64,000 nucleotides of DNA, taken from positions 104,746 to 168,745 of the forward strand of contig NZ_RQHK01000006.1 in assembly GCF_004770475.1 (NCBI RefSeq), written 5' to 3'. Source of the DNA: Leptospira mtsangambouensis (GTDB lineage Bacteria; Spirochaetota; Leptospiria; Leptospirales; Leptospiraceae). Position numbers and translations under genes: made by a program. Of this stretch, positions 1-10,041 are shown one piece after another. The notes beneath the pieces are model-generated. The model saw nothing but the letters and a program-made list of their open reading frames with translations. It ran no database searches and was not told the DNA's origin. Within the stretch, counting starts at the first letter, position 1; every line of letters begins with the position of its first letter.

Positions 1-9
1 ACGAATGAA

Positions 10-1224
10 ATGCCGGAAGTGAAGTCTTCTGCAGACCTTTTTGATAAAGGGATTGGTTATTTACAAGAACAAGGTTTTCAGATTGTAAGAGTCAATATGG
101 GAACTCGTACACTTCATCCGCAAGTGGAGTCTTTGTCTTATACATGGGTTCCAAAAAACAAAATCGAATATTTTGATGATTCCACAACTCCTTTGTTACA
201 TTCAAGATCAACAATAGAATCTGAAAATGGATTTCTTCGAGAAGTTCGTTTTCGATTGGGATCATTGCAGACTTCTCAATTTGCGGTTAGCCCCGTTCAA
301 CATGTAATGTCTACAAAAAAGCCGTATTACTTTGGTTTTGCGGAGAATGAAGGAAAATCACGGCCTTATCCAATCCTAGATGATTTGGCTCCATTAGGTG
401 CGACTGGTTATTTAGCTGTCCCTATTTTACAAAAAGGGACAAGTTATGCTTTTTTAAGTATGGTGACAGACAAACCAAATGGTTGGTCAACAGAAGAATG
501 TAATTTTTTACATCAGGTTTTAAAAATCATTTCCTTACAATGGATGAGTTTCATTCAGAATGAATTAACAGAATCTTTGCTAAGTATCTACTTAGGAAAA
601 CGAACCGGCTCCACCGTGTATTCGGGGAAAATTTATTTGGGGGAACTCGACAAAATCAAATCAGTGATTTGGTTTTCTGACATTCGCAATTATTCTGGGA
701 TGAGCGAAAAATTGTCTCCTTCTGAGATCATACAGTTGTTAAATGATTATTTTGGCTTAGCTATCCCTCTCATTGAAGCTCATGGCGGTGAAGTTTTGAA
801 ATTGTTGGGAGATGGAATTTTAGCTGTATTTCCCTATTCCGAATCTAATAAAACTTTTGTTGGTAAAAAAGTGCTTCTCGCCGTTAGGAAGTTAGGTGAA
901 AGATTGTTTTCGCACAACCAAACCAGAGAATTAGAAGAAAAACTACCCATCCATCATGGTGTTGGTTTGCATTCAGGGGAAATTCTTTATGGAAACATTG
1001 GCTCAACCGAAAGACTCGATTTTACAGTAATTGGGGAAGCGGTAAATTTAACGAGCCGCATTGCTGGGATGTGTGGGGAATTAGGGAAAGCAGTTTTGGC
1101 ATCCGAAAGTTTGGCAGAACAAATTCCTGTACGATGGGAAGAACTTGGGGAACACAAATTGAAAGGGATTAGTTCCCCAAAAAAAATATTCGCCATCTCG
1201 GAACGTATGAAGAGAAAAATTTAG
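10..1224 (+). CDS. Class III adenylate/guanylate cyclase with GAF-like N-terminus (5' end may lie outside window)
   Basis: Predicted to make cAMP or cGMP from the nucleoside triphosphate in the cytoplasm. The C-terminal half is a class III cyclase domain: WFSDIR carries the first metal-binding Asp, KLLGDGILAVF the second metal region, and FTVIGEAVNLTSR the distal substrate/transition-state segment. The N-terminal ~190 residues look like a GAF-type sensory region (for example the GYLAVPIL and GWSTEE segments). No membrane segment is seen, so it is probably a soluble sensor-cyclase. No in-frame stop lies between the window edge and the ATG at 10, so the true start could be upstream. Substrate specificity (ATP or GTP) cannot be settled by eye. 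Confidence 0.85.
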   Translation: MPEVKSSADLFDKGIGYLQEQGFQIVRVNMGTRTLHPQVESLSYTWVPKNKIEYFDDSTTPLLHSRSTIESENGFLREVRFRLGSLQTSQFAVSPVQHVMSTKKPYYFGFAENEGKSRPYPILDDLAPLGATGYLAVPILQKGTSYAFLSMVTDKPNGWSTEECNFLHQVLKIISLQWMSFIQNELTESLLSIYLGKRTGSTVYSGKIYLGELDKIKSVIWFSDIRNYSGMSEKLSPSEIIQLLNDYFGLAIPLIEAHGGEVLKLLGDGILAVFPYSESNKTFVGKKVLLAVRKLGERLFSHNQTRELEEKLPIHHGVGLHSGEILYGNIGSTERLDFTVIGEAVNLTSRIAGMCGELGKAVLASESLAEQIPVRWEELGEHKLKGISSPKKIFAISERMKRKI

Positions 1225-1243
1225 GATTTTGATTTCAATTTGA

Positions 1244-1999
1244 TTAATGAATGTTTCTATATTTCCAAACCGAGTAGACCACTCGAACGGAATCTCTTAA
1301 AAAACTAAATTTAGATCCTGGGATATCTTGCCAGTCGAGGGGGAACTCCACGATATTGAATCCATTTCTTATTAATAAAACTAATAATTGTGTATCCCAT
1401 AACCAACGTAAGTCATAAATTTTATGAATAGTCTGTTTGTATGCAGATTTTTTGAAAATTTTACAGCCACATTGAGGATCATACATCTGGATTCGAAACA
1501 CAAGAGTAAAATAAAATGAAAAAATTCTGTTGGTAAGGTGACGATAAAAAGACTTTTTTACATTTCTTCCCATCATGATAATTCGTGAACCTGCAAGTAA
1601 ATCAATCTCAGGATGAAGGTTTATATGATTCCACGTGCGTAACACTTCCTCGGCTGGAGTGGCGCCATCGGCATCCACAAAACCATAATAATTTCCTTTC
1701 GCAACGTTTAGCCCAAATTGAATGGCTCCACCTTTTCCTAAATTGGTTTCATATCTTAATAATTGGATTTGAGGATTGGAAAGTAAATGGTTGATTTTTT
1801 GTTTTAAAATTTCGAATTCAGTAAGTGGGCTTCCATCATCGACCACCAAAAAGTCTACAGACTTAGAACCTTTAAATGTTTTTAAAAGAGATTCTAAGAA
1901 TTTGGGAAGTCGCTCCGATTCACGGTAACACGGGATGACAAGACTGAGATGATTTTTAACCATGCGAACAGATAGAACGGATTTCCTGATTCCCTTCAT
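1244..1999 (-). CDS. Family 2 glycosyltransferase, dolichyl-phosphate glucosyltransferase/DPM1-like
   Basis: Predicted GT-A fold glycosyltransferase of 251 residues, most like enzymes that move a sugar from a nucleotide sugar to a polyprenyl phosphate at the membrane. Visible motifs are LSLVIPCYRE at the start of the Rossmann-like domain, VDDGSP (nucleotide binding), GKGGAIQFG, FVDADGATP (the DxD metal site) and the YDPQCGCKIF segment typical of the DPM1/ALG5 group. No C-terminal transmembrane pair is present, unlike ArnC-type enzymes. A second start at 1963 (MVKNHLS) is equally plausible, because neither ATG has a clear ribosome binding site. It converges with the cyclase gene, leaving only 19 bases. 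Confidence 0.85.
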   Translation of the reverse strand: MKGIRKSVLSVRMVKNHLSLVIPCYRESERLPKFLESLLKTFKGSKSVDFLVVDDGSPLTEFEILKQKINHLLSNPQIQLLRYETNLGKGGAIQFGLNVAKGNYYGFVDADGATPAEEVLRTWNHINLHPEIDLLAGSRIIMMGRNVKKSFYRHLTNRIFSFYFTLVFRIQMYDPQCGCKIFKKSAYKQTIHKIYDLRWLWDTQLLVLLIRNGFNIVEFPLDWQDIPGSKFSFLRDSVRVVYSVWKYRNIH

Positions 2000-2067
2000 G
2001 CAGTGGAATATATTGATAAAGGGAAATCAAGTAAATTACTTAGTCAATAAATTCTAAGTTAAATTCT

Positions 2068-2901
2068 TTATCGAACAATGACCCATTTGCCATTCATCCA
2101 ACTTAAATAAAGAGGGATGGAAGCTCCTTTTTTGGAAGTAATGATGGGTTCGCCTTTATGATCCGTGACACTTAGGATTTGGTTGTTACAGAGTAAGGTA
2201 AATTTGATGTTCTTAGTATCCAATTTCCAACTCGACCCAATGGCTTTTGTCATATCATTTATGGATTTGAGTTCATCTGCTTCTACATACGGATAATAAC
2301 GAACTTCTGAAGTGTCCTGTGCACGAAACTGGATCATTGATAGTATTTTTTTAGGATCCTTTGTGTTTAAAATTTTAGTAAATTCGGAAGCAAACTCAAG
2401 TACCGAAGTTTCTTTTTCTTTTGTGAGAGAAATAGATTCTGCTTGTTTCCATAACTTACTTGGTGGATCAAAAGGTGGATCAAATTCTAACTCAGTCCAT
2501 TCTCCTAAGTTGGCTTGTGTTTGGTCCGGCCACTGAAAGTGTTTTAGAAGAATTCCTTCGTCAGGGAATTGTCCTTTTTGGCCTAACATAAGTTTGACTT
2601 CTGCTTCTTTTGACAGACCTTCTTTTTCTTTGCCTTTTCTTTCTGTGAGCCGAATTTTGATTTTGTTTTTTCCTGGGATGATCCAGTAATTGATGTCTGC
2701 TTGCCCAGAGGAATCATCATTGGAAGATCCGTCTCGAACATCGTATCCGTTTGCGCTGATCTCTAAATTGACTGAATAGTTTTTGTAAGTGATGATATAA
2801 TAACCTTCTTTGGGAAGTCCGAGAGAATTTGGATTTACTTCGCCAAAAATAGGCTGAATGCAGAGGGACAAAACAAGAAAAAGGAACAAGATTCTTTGCA
2901 T
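2068..2901 (-). CDS. Secreted protein of unknown function
   Basis: A 277-residue protein starting with a clear Sec signal peptide (MQRILFLFLVLSLC..., cleavage probably near IFG-EV). There is no lipobox cysteine, so it should be periplasmic or surface-released. The start at 2901 is supported by GGAG 6-10 bases upstream. The mature part is rich in Lys/Glu and beta-strand-like patterns, with no catalytic motif I recognise. It stands alone, with 126 bases before the next gene on the same strand. Function unknown. Confidence 0.75.
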   Translation of the reverse strand: MQRILFLFLVLSLCIQPIFGEVNPNSLGLPKEGYYIITYKNYSVNLEISANGYDVRDGSSNDDSSGQADINYWIIPGKNKIKIRLTERKGKEKEGLSKEAEVKLMLGQKGQFPDEGILLKHFQWPDQTQANLGEWTELEFDPPFDPPSKLWKQAESISLTKEKETSVLEFASEFTKILNTKDPKKILSMIQFRAQDTSEVRYYPYVEADELKSINDMTKAIGSSWKLDTKNIKFTLLCNNQILSVTDHKGEPIITSKKGASIPLYLSWMNGKWVIVR

Positions 2902-3026
2902 TTACGTTCTCCAACCGTTAGGTATCGGAGGATACTAAACAATAGAAAAGAATTGTCGATGAGAAATTAAATGACTGAATCTTTTTTAAAAGATTTTAGA
3001 AATTACAATCAATCGAAAGGATAAAG

Positions 3027-3779
3027 TTATAGAAATTTTTTTCCATGGCGATCGAAAAAGAAATTTGTATTACAAGTCGAACAGTGCAACCTACCATATT
3101 TTTTTGCCGGGATTGGATTACTGCAAGAAGGACAAAGGACAGTTTTGTTGATAAAAGTCGATAGACGAATATTATGTTCCAGTCGATCTAAAAATTTATA
3201 TCGGATAAAGATTTGGGCGATGATAATTCCCATTAAAAAGGAGATTACTTGTCCGCCATAAACACTCCGCACTTGGTTGTGTAATTCAACAATATAGAAA
3301 TAGGATTGGATGAAAATCCAAATACTGAGACTGATAAAGATTGGTATATCACGAAAGGTAGCTTTTTCAAACACCATCGTACTTTTTACATTAGGAAAAA
3401 AAACAAAGTACATCCCAAGGATTCCTGATATGACCCCAGAAGTTCCGATCACTGGAATGATAGAGTTCACATGAAATATAAAATAAGTTAGGTTCGCTAG
3501 AATTCCAAAAAATAGAAAGAGAATGAAAAAATAAAAATGTCCGACTACATCTTCTATATTGTCAGCAAACATATATAGATAAACTGCGTTGGTAAACCAT
3601 TCAGAAAAGGAAGAGTTAAAGAAAAATGAAAAAAACAAACTGAAACCAAAATCTTTTTTTGGTGTAAACGCAAATGACTCATAGTTGTCGAAGAACAACG
3701 TTAACATAGTGAGAAAAATAAAACCAAAGGTTAAGATTGGTTTTCTAAAATTATGATTTGCTTTTTCGAATACAAACAT
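3027..3779 (-). CDS. Rhomboid-like membrane protein with C-terminal zinc ribbon, catalytic His missing
   Basis: A 250-residue protein with about six hydrophobic segments and the layout of a rhomboid intramembrane protease. It has the FADNIEDVVGHF stretch after TM2 (compare WIFGDNVED in active rhomboids) and the serine motif GTSG with Ser114. The TM6 motif that normally reads AHxGG reads SVYGG here (172-176), so the catalytic His is a Val; the HxxxN motif before TM2 also lacks its His. After the membrane region comes a soluble zinc ribbon (C216, C219, C233, C236). It is therefore probably a non-proteolytic, derlin/iRhom-like fold (inference). The start at 3779 was chosen because it has AAGG upstream and lies two bases past the stop of the preceding gene. 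Confidence 0.75.
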   Translation of the reverse strand: MFVFEKANHNFRKPILTFGFIFLTMLTLFFDNYESFAFTPKKDFGFSLFFSFFFNSSFSEWFTNAVYLYMFADNIEDVVGHFYFFILFLFFGILANLTYFIFHVNSIIPVIGTSGVISGILGMYFVFFPNVKSTMVFEKATFRDIPIFISLSIWIFIQSYFYIVELHNQVRSVYGGQVISFLMGIIIAQIFIRYKFLDRLEHNIRLSTFINKTVLCPSCSNPIPAKKYGRLHCSTCNTNFFFDRHGKKFL

Positions 3780-3781
3780 TG

Positions 3782-4261
3782 TTAGCTGGCCTTGGACTCT
3801 GCCAATAATTGCAATAAATGATTGTATTGCCAATCCCTTTCTTTTTGGACAGAATGTTCGGGATTCAGATTTTCATTGGCTCTAAAGACTGCTTGCACGG
3901 AATAATTGGCAGCACCTATGGCATGGGTTTTTACATGGGCGGTGGCAACAGCTTGCCCGGCTGCCCGAGCCACAGACTTTTCTGGATGATCCATCTCGAT
4001 CTTTCTTGCTGTAGCATGGGAATCCAAAGCAGCCTTTCGCACCACAGCCATGTTAAACTTCCCTGTCTTAATCCATTCTTTTAATACATTTAGGGCTTCT
4101 TTGGGATGATGATCCTTGCAATTGGAATTCTCAAAATAGAAAAACACTCGTTCCACACAATCTAGCGCCCACCGAGCTGATGTTTTGTGGTCAGTCCTGG
4201 AGAGTAAATCCATTATTCGACTGTCTTTAGTTGCAATGCTAAATTTATATTTTTTAGCCAT
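3782..4261 (-). CDS. Imm-5-like putative immunity protein
   Basis: A 159-residue helical cytoplasmic protein of the family annotated as putative immunity protein (Imm-5-like). Family features visible are the start MAKKYKFSIATKDSRI, the ARWALDCVERVFFYFE helix, the HPKEALNVLKEW segment and the Ala-rich ARAAGQAVATAHVKTHAIGAANY stretch (a family hallmark, quoted here in full only for recognition of its Ala/His pattern). In other bacteria such proteins are proposed to protect against polymorphic toxins, but no toxin gene is adjacent. It is co-directional with the rhomboid-like gene, two bases apart, so the two are probably co-transcribed. Its real role here is unknown. Confidence 0.7.
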   Translation of the reverse strand: MAKKYKFSIATKDSRIMDLLSRTDHKTSARWALDCVERVFFYFENSNCKDHHPKEALNVLKEWIKTGKFNMAVVRKAALDSHATARKIEMDHPEKSVARAAGQAVATAHVKTHAIGAANYSVQAVFRANENLNPEHSVQKERDWQYNHLLQLLAESKAS

Positions 4262-4301
4262 GTTCCCATCGTATCCGATCGATCTGTCTGTTAAAGCGAT
4301 T

Positions 4302-6173
4302 TTAAAACCAGAGGTAAAACAAAAATGTAAAACCTAGGAGGATTCCGTACAACCATTCATCTCGTTTTCGAAACAAGGTGGTTAAATTTTGATTCATTGA
4401 TCTTTTTCCAATCGTAATAGCGATAGAAAAAATCACAAAAAGTAGAAATCCGGAAATCGATATATATAATTTGAATTCGGGAATTTGGATTCTTGTGGCA
4501 ATCAAGACAAAAAATAGAAAGAAAAATAGAATCCAATACTTAGTTTTTGATAGCAAATAAGTTAGTCGGGTAAAAGTTCCATCGGGTATTTCTAAAGGCT
4601 TCAGTAGTTTTATTTTTTGATCCGTAGTATGGTTCTTTTTTTTGTTTTGGAGATAGGCCGCTAAACTCAAAGTTACAATGGCAAAATGGAAACTAAAAAA
4701 GACTCTATGTAAAAAATTGAGTTCTTCACCAAATGTTTGTTTTATGAAAAATGACGCGAAGTGCGAATAAAGAACTGGCGATAAAAAAGAAAAAATCGGT
4801 GTGAGAAGTATGGTGATACAAATCATTCGACTACTAATTTTGAAATTCAAAATTCCTAATAAAAAAACAACCAGCAAGGCAGGGGTAAAATGAGAACTTT
4901 GGTTGGAAAGTTCGATAAAGAAATTTTTCTTAGAATTCGGATCTACAAAGAGTATCGCAAGAACAGTCACTAATAAGGAAAATACTAGAAGAAAAATGCG
5001 GCCTGCCTTCATTTCTTCTTCATCAACCAGCTTTTTACCCAATCTTTCCTGAAATGGTTTATAAAAATCAATCGTGAATAGAGTGGCTGCAGAATGTAAC
5101 ATAGAGTCAATGCTAGAAAAAATCGCACCAAGGAGTCCAGCAAGGATCACACCGATCAGTCCATATCCGAACGGAACTACAAGTACAACTAATTTGGAAA
5201 AGGCTTCATCTGGAGCGATGTTTGCCGTTTCTCCAAGAGTTGTCCAAATTTGATATGCAGCCACTCCGGTAAGGATAGAGAAAAAAGGAACTGTTAGTTT
5301 GAGAAGTCCACCCACTAGGATTCCAAGCCGTGCTTCTCTTAATGATTTGCCACCTAATGTGCGCTGTACGACATATTGATTGGTATTCCAATAAAAAATA
5401 TGTAATAGGAATAGTCCACTAAGAGCCCCAGTCCAAGGAAGGGTGGGGTGGTTCGGAGGCAGATACAAATTCATTTTGCTCAGTCCATCCGTCCTACTTT
5501 CTTCTTTTGTAAGTAATTCAAAAATTCCTCCCACTTCTGGTCTAGTGATGGAGAGGTAAGCAAGGAGTAGTCCTGAGGCTAAGATTAAAAAGGTTTGAAT
5601 GACGTCGGTGTAAACCACTGACTTTAGACCACCAAACCATGTATAGATGGTTGATGTAAAGGCGATCCAAATAACAACTTCTGTATAAGTAATTTGGATT
5701 CCCGTATCTTTGATAAAAGGGAGAAAACTCCGGGCCCCAATGTACAGGGCCCCTGTAAGTTGGATGGTGATTAAGATGAGTGAGATCCCCGAAAAAATCC
5801 TTCCTGCAGCGAGACCAAATTTGCTTTGTAAAAATTGAGAGAGGGTATAGAATTTTTTTCTTCGAAACAGAGGAAGGAATACAAAGGCCAAAAGAACTAT
5901 GGCCGGGATGGATCCAAATTCATAATGGCTTTGGGCAAAGCCAACAGAAAATCCAATCCCAAGCATTCCAACCAAATGGTTGGCCGAAATATTGGTTCCA
6001 AATAAGGATCCGGCAATCCCCCACCAGGGAAGGCTCCTGCCACCAAGAAAGTAATCAGAAGAGGAAGATTCTTTTCGGCCAGCATACATTCCCACTCCCA
6101 AAACGAGAACAAAAGTAAGCCCGAAAAAAAGGATATCGATTGCCGCTATCATAACAGATAATTGATTCGTCAT
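4302..6173 (-). CDS. Sodium:solute symporter family (SSS) transporter
   Basis: A 623-residue inner-membrane protein with about 14 transmembrane segments, expected to couple Na+ entry to uptake of a small solute. Recognisable SSS features are the N-terminal [28 protein letters not shown] stretch (key residues [10 protein letters not shown]) and the [22 protein letters not shown] region (Ser-Ser pair of the Na2 site). Sequence style resembles SGLT-like members (sugar or inositol), but the substrate cannot be read by eye. The start at 6173 has GGAAA about ten bases upstream; M8 is an alternative. It is divergent from the LLM oxidoreductase with about 90 bases between. Confidence 0.88.
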   Translation of the reverse strand: MTNQLSVMIAAIDILFFGLTFVLVLGVGMYAGRKESSSSDYFLGGRSLPWWGIAGSLFGTNISANHLVGMLGIGFSVGFAQSHYEFGSIPAIVLLAFVFLPLFRRKKFYTLSQFLQSKFGLAAGRIFSGISLILITIQLTGALYIGARSFLPFIKDTGIQITYTEVVIWIAFTSTIYTWFGGLKSVVYTDVIQTFLILASGLLLAYLSITRPEVGGIFELLTKEESRTDGLSKMNLYLPPNHPTLPWTGALSGLFLLHIFYWNTNQYVVQRTLGGKSLREARLGILVGGLLKLTVPFFSILTGVAAYQIWTTLGETANIAPDEAFSKLVVLVVPFGYGLIGVILAGLLGAIFSSIDSMLHSAATLFTIDFYKPFQERLGKKLVDEEEMKAGRIFLLVFSLLVTVLAILFVDPNSKKNFFIELSNQSSHFTPALLVVFLLGILNFKISSRMICITILLTPIFSFLSPVLYSHFASFFIKQTFGEELNFLHRVFFSFHFAIVTLSLAAYLQNKKKNHTTDQKIKLLKPLEIPDGTFTRLTYLLSKTKYWILFFFLFFVLIATRIQIPEFKLYISISGFLLFVIFSIAITIGKRSMNQNLTTLFRKRDEWLYGILLGFTFLFYLWF

Positions 6174-6263
6174 ATTAGATATTTTCCGAAATTATGGCAA
6201 GCGATAGATTTTCGGGAATTCTCTCTTGTCTTTGCCCGGGATTTATCTTCCAGTAGAAAAACA

Positions 6264-7427
6264 ATGAATCCGATCCCGAAAGCACCCACCATTCGATCCG
6301 AACATCCTGCCATAGAAGTATCTTGGTTTTGTGACCTTTGTAATGGAGATTATGAATATTTAGGAGTACCGGATGGTTCCTTACGTTCTAGTTTCGAACA
6401 TTGTTCGGATATCATTCGTTTGGCGGACGAACTCGGATACCAAAACATTCTTTTACCATCTTCTTACCAAACTGGGCAAGATACTTTGACCTTTGCCGCG
6501 GCGGCGTCACAATTCACAAAACAAATTTCTCTCCTAACAGCGATTCGGTGTGGTGAAATCCATCCGCCAATGCTTGCAAGGACATTGTCCACTTTGGATC
6601 ATATGTTAAAGGGAAGACTCAATATCAATATTATCTCTTCGGACCTTCCTGGAACCCAAAGGGATTCCAAAACGAGATATGAGATTTCGAAAGAAGTCAT
6701 TCAAATTTTGCAACAAGGTTGGACAAGGGACCGAATCCAGTTTGAAGGAAAACACTATCAGATTGATCTCCCATCAGATCCTGTAAAATCCTACCAACAA
6801 AACGGTGGGCCCTTATTGTATTTCGGTGGGATATCTCCCGATGCACGAGCTCTTTGTGCCGAGTTCTGCGATGTATTTTTAATGTGGCCAGAAACAGAAG
6901 AAAGATTGGCTGATACAATGAATGATTTGAGTCTTCGTGCCGCTAGTTTCGGAAGGAAAATTGATTTTGGCCTTCGCATCCACTTGATTGTCAGAGAAAC
7001 CGAAAAAGAAGCAAAAGATGCCGCAAAACAATTGTTATCAAAAATAGATGTAGAAAGAGCAAATGATATCAAACACCGAGCTTTGGATTCTAATTCTGCG
7101 GGAGTGCTTCGTCAAGATGACTTGCGAAAGTCTGCAGATGTCGATTTATTTATCGAACCAATGATTTGGTCAGGGATTGGTCTTGCTCGTTCTGGATGTG
7201 GATCGGCCATTGTGGGAACCCCAGAACAAGTGTATGAAAAAATCCAAAGATACATCCAAATGGGAATTCGAGCTTTTATATTTTCTGGTTATCCTTTGAT
7301 GGAAGAATCCAAATTATTTGCAAAATCGGTCTTACCTAAATTACAAACGATCAACTTTGCAGAAGCGCAAAATCGAAAACCCAAAGGGATTCCTGTCACA
7401 CCACTCACAACTGGAGAGAGAAAATGA
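6264..7427 (+). CDS. LLM-class flavin-dependent oxidoreductase, SsuD-like
   Basis: A 387-residue luciferase-like monooxygenase, a TIM-barrel enzyme that uses reduced FMN and O2. The nearest style is alkanesulfonate monooxygenase (SsuD): [61 protein letters not shown] (key pattern: ARTLSTLDH then GRLNINI) and [13 protein letters not shown] near the C-terminus. No Ssu ABC transporter or FMN reductase is beside it, so a sulfonate substrate is only a guess. The ATG at 6264 is preferred over an in-frame start at 6162, since the family begins just before the [10 protein letters not shown] strand. Its stop overlaps the next start (ATGA), so the two are translationally coupled. Confidence 0.85.
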   Translation: MNPIPKAPTIRSEHPAIEVSWFCDLCNGDYEYLGVPDGSLRSSFEHCSDIIRLADELGYQNILLPSSYQTGQDTLTFAAAASQFTKQISLLTAIRCGEIHPPMLARTLSTLDHMLKGRLNINIISSDLPGTQRDSKTRYEISKEVIQILQQGWTRDRIQFEGKHYQIDLPSDPVKSYQQNGGPLLYFGGISPDARALCAEFCDVFLMWPETEERLADTMNDLSLRAASFGRKIDFGLRIHLIVRETEKEAKDAAKQLLSKIDVERANDIKHRALDSNSAGVLRQDDLRKSADVDLFIEPMIWSGIGLARSGCGSAIVGTPEQVYEKIQRYIQMGIRAFIFSGYPLMEESKLFAKSVLPKLQTINFAEAQNRKPKGIPVTPLTTGERK

Positions 7428-8329
7428 AAGTTCCCCAAATTGAATTTCCAAAACATAAATTTTCTATCTCGAGATTAGTTTATGGAATTTGGAGGTTACA
7501 TGAAGATAAAGAAGGTAACTCTCCAGAAAGAATTTTAAAAAAAATAGAAACCTGTCTCAGTCTTGGAATTGATACCTTTGATCACGCAGACATTTACGGT
7601 GGTTTTGAAAATGAAAAATTGTTTGGTAGAGCCTTAAATCAAAACACTTCCATCAAATCAAAACTCAAAATCATTACGAAGTGCGGAATCCAAATTCCGG
7701 GATCTAAATTTTCCACCAAACATTATAATACTTCCAAAGAACACATTCGATACTCCGTCGAACGTTCGTTACGAAAGTTGCAAGTGGATCATTTGGATGT
7801 GGTTCTTGTCCACAGACCTGATCCATTAATGGATCCTTATGAACTAGCGGAAATATTTGAATCACTGATCAGGGAAGGAAAGGTAAATCATTTTGGAGTT
7901 TCCAATTTTACTCCTTCCCAATTCCAAATGTTACAAACTGCTTACAAGAAACCTCTTTTTACAAACCAAGTTGAGTTTCATCCGTTTCACACAGAATCAT
8001 TGTTTGATGGAACCTTTGACCAGGCTTTGGAATTCCAAAGCCATCCTATGATTTGGTCACCCACAGGTGGGGGCAGGATCTTTTCACCAAAGTCGGAAAG
8101 AGAAGTGGCCACAGTTTCTAAACTAAAAGAAATTGCAAAAGAACATGGGTGTAGTGTTGACCAAGTCCTTTATTCATGGTATCTCAACCATCCTGCGGGA
8201 CTTGTTCCCATTTTGGGAACGAATGATCCAGGACGAATCCAATCGGCAGCCGAATGTTTTTCTTATCCTCTCTCACGAGTGGAATGGTTTTCTATTTTAG
8301 AAGCGGCCCGTGGTAAGGAAGTGGCTTGA
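7424..8329 (+). CDS. Aldo/keto reductase (YdhF-like)
   Basis: A 301-residue NAD(P)H-dependent (alpha/beta)8 reductase. Seen are [32 protein letters not shown] (catalytic Asp and Tyr), the catalytic Lys in IITKCG, the catalytic His in VLVHRPDP, and [15 protein letters not shown]. The C-terminal [21 protein letters not shown] segment is the usual cofactor-phosphate region. It starts inside the stop codon of the LLM oxidoreductase, so the two likely act on related substrates, perhaps oxygenation followed by aldehyde reduction (inference). Natural substrate unknown. Confidence 0.9.
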   Translation: MKVPQIEFPKHKFSISRLVYGIWRLHEDKEGNSPERILKKIETCLSLGIDTFDHADIYGGFENEKLFGRALNQNTSIKSKLKIITKCGIQIPGSKFSTKHYNTSKEHIRYSVERSLRKLQVDHLDVVLVHRPDPLMDPYELAEIFESLIREGKVNHFGVSNFTPSQFQMLQTAYKKPLFTNQVEFHPFHTESLFDGTFDQALEFQSHPMIWSPTGGGRIFSPKSEREVATVSKLKEIAKEHGCSVDQVLYSWYLNHPAGLVPILGTNDPGRIQSAAECFSYPLSRVEWFSILEAARGKEVA

Positions 8330-8419
8330 TGGATTTATGAAGAATGGAAATCGAATCTAACCACTAAAATGACAGGATTTCCTCTGTAAGAGAATGTACG
8401 AGTTGGGGAAGATATTGGT

Positions 8420-8449
8420 CGTTATATTGAATAAAAATCTCATATAACG
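8420..8449. repeat. Inverted repeat upstream of the GAF protein gene
   Basis: CGTTATAT (8420-8427) is repeated inverted as ATATAACG (8442-8449) with a 14-base loop, about 60 bases before the GAF gene start. It could be a regulator site or an RNA hairpin. No T-run follows on the plus strand. Confidence 0.4.
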
Positions 8450-8507
8450 ATGTTAGGTTCTCGTCTGTTTTCTTTGCCCTGGTGCGATGGACAGAGAGGT
8501 GGTTTGT

Positions 8508-9602
8508 ATGCTTTCTGAATTGGCTCCCAACCATTATTTTTCCGGAATTTCTTTAACAGCAGACCTGGCTGATGATTTACATTCTTTTGGATCGGGTCTT
8601 CCTTCTGAACATGTCTGGAACCGAACTGTAGAATCTATTGCGAGGATTCCTGAAATCATAACCACATGGATTTTGGAATATCTTCCTGAATCACAAAACT
8701 TTCGTTTGTTGGCACTCCACAGTCGTTCTGATTTTTATATTCCTGATCTTGTTTCGAAATACTCTGTTCCTTGCCATCATGTCGTGGATTCCAATATGAT
8801 TTTTGAAATGAATCTAGTAGGTGAAGATTCTTTTTTTCAACCTCTCATTGAAACTCTTCCCGAGAAAACATCTGCGATGTATATGGGATATCCCATTCGA
8901 TCGGATAAAGATACTGTGATTGGAGTGATTGGAATGGTAGTAGAAGATAAGTTCAAACATAAATTTAAGAATCTAAAACTCATCGATATGATTGCAGACC
9001 AATTGAGCCAAGAATTGATTCGATTCAAAAATGAAAATTTGATTTCACAAACTCTAACTACTGCCTCCTTAGTGAAACATTCATTGGCAGAGTTGTTTCG
9101 GCTTCTCTCTACTAAATCTAGTGACCTAACAACGATTTGCCGAAATTATCTACAAACGGGAACTAAACTTTTTGGGTTACCGCTGGGACTCATAACCTCC
9201 AAAATTGGAGAAAATTGGGAATATAGCCTTGTAGAAGGAGATGTACATGGGATCTATGAAGGAAAAAGGTTTTCCAAAGAAGAATCCAAATTCTCTACCT
9301 ATACCTTTGTCGGTTCTGCCAATATCTTAAATGATATACGAGAGACCTCGGGTCTAAATGTTCGCGAACATTTATTGGAACTAGGTGTTTCTTGTCTTAT
9401 GGAGTTTCCGCTTATAGTGCATAACCAAACCATCGGGGTTTTGGGTTTTTATGGATTTAAGGATCAAAAAATTGAATCAATAGAATTAACCCAAAGAGTT
9501 TTTGAACTGATGGGGATAGGTCTTTCCAATACAATCGAAAAACATAATATTGATTTGTTATCGAAGATCGTTTTTTTGGAAAAGGAAAATCCAACAGTAT
9601 AG
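8508..9602 (+). CDS. GAF-domain signalling protein
   Basis: A 364-residue soluble protein with two GAF-like domains (about residues 25-180 and 200-350), expected to bind a small ligand or chromophore. Seen are AMYMGYPIRSDKDTVIGVIGMVV in the first (pattern YPI...GVIGM) and MEFPLIVHNQTIGVLGFYG in the second. No output domain (GGDEF, kinase, cyclase) follows, so it would have to signal through a partner. The ATG at 8508 was chosen because GAGAGGTGG lies 5-13 bases upstream; an in-frame ATG at 8487 lacks such a site. Confidence 0.78.
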   Translation: MLSELAPNHYFSGISLTADLADDLHSFGSGLPSEHVWNRTVESIARIPEIITTWILEYLPESQNFRLLALHSRSDFYIPDLVSKYSVPCHHVVDSNMIFEMNLVGEDSFFQPLIETLPEKTSAMYMGYPIRSDKDTVIGVIGMVVEDKFKHKFKNLKLIDMIADQLSQELIRFKNENLISQTLTTASLVKHSLAELFRLLSTKSSDLTTICRNYLQTGTKLFGLPLGLITSKIGENWEYSLVEGDVHGIYEGKRFSKEESKFSTYTFVGSANILNDIRETSGLNVREHLLELGVSCLMEFPLIVHNQTIGVLGFYGFKDQKIESIELTQRVFELMGIGLSNTIEKHNIDLLSKIVFLEKENPTV

Positions 9603-9617
9603 ATTTTTGGTTTTAAA

Positions 9618-9661
9618 ACCCAGTTTTGTTTTGGTAAAAGACAATCAAACAAAACCTGGGT
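9618..9661. terminator. Probable bidirectional terminator between convergent genes
   Basis: ACCCAGTTTTGTTT (9618-9631) pairs with AAACAAAACCTGGGT (9647-9661), with one bulged G. It lies between the convergent GAF and DUF4180 genes. The U-tracts are weak, so efficiency is uncertain. Confidence 0.5.
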
Positions 9662-9675
9662 ATGATTCATTCCCA

Positions 9676-10041
9676 TTAAATATTGGCTAAACGGTCGATT
9701 GCTTCCTCTTCTGAATTCAGAAAAAAAACATCTCTCCCAGTATTCATTTCGTAAATAAAATCACTGAGACTTTTGCTTGTATAAATGGAAAAATCTCCGA
9801 TGATTGCTAGTTTCATCCGGTAGTTGACAATTTTTTGCAATACGTTTCCGGCAAGACCCGTTTTTAAATCGAAGAAGTCCGAGTCAAGATGTGATTGTTT
9901 CAAAACAAATCGGTCACAGCCCGAATCGTATTGGATGGTGGCAAAAAAGTCCAGGGCAGTGGATGGGTCTGTGATCAGCGTATTTTCTGAATCGACGACT
10001 GCTATTTCAATATTGTTTTTCCTAATTTTACGAATGTTCAT
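9676..10041 (-). CDS. DUF4180 family protein
   Basis: A 121-residue single-domain cytoplasmic protein. The family pattern is plain: ALDFFATIQYDSGCDRFVL, then FFDLKTGLAGNVLQK, MKLAIIGDFS, YTSKSLSDFIYE and VFFLNSEEEA. Such STAS-like alpha/beta proteins have no agreed function. In other genomes they are often near transcription regulators or acetyltransferases; here the divergent ArsR-SRPBCC pair starts about 220 bases away. The ribosome binding site is weak (AAGAAA). Confidence 0.85.
   Translation of the reverse strand: MNIRKIRKNNIEIAVVDSENTLITDPSTALDFFATIQYDSGCDRFVLKQSHLDSDFFDLKTGLAGNVLQKIVNYRMKLAIIGDFSIYTSKSLSDFIYEMNTGRDVFFLNSEEEAIDRLANI

Noticed and set aside
6162..6263. N-terminal extension of the LLM oxidoreductase
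   Set aside because: The extra 34 residues are not like the family and would overlap the start of the divergent symporter gene.
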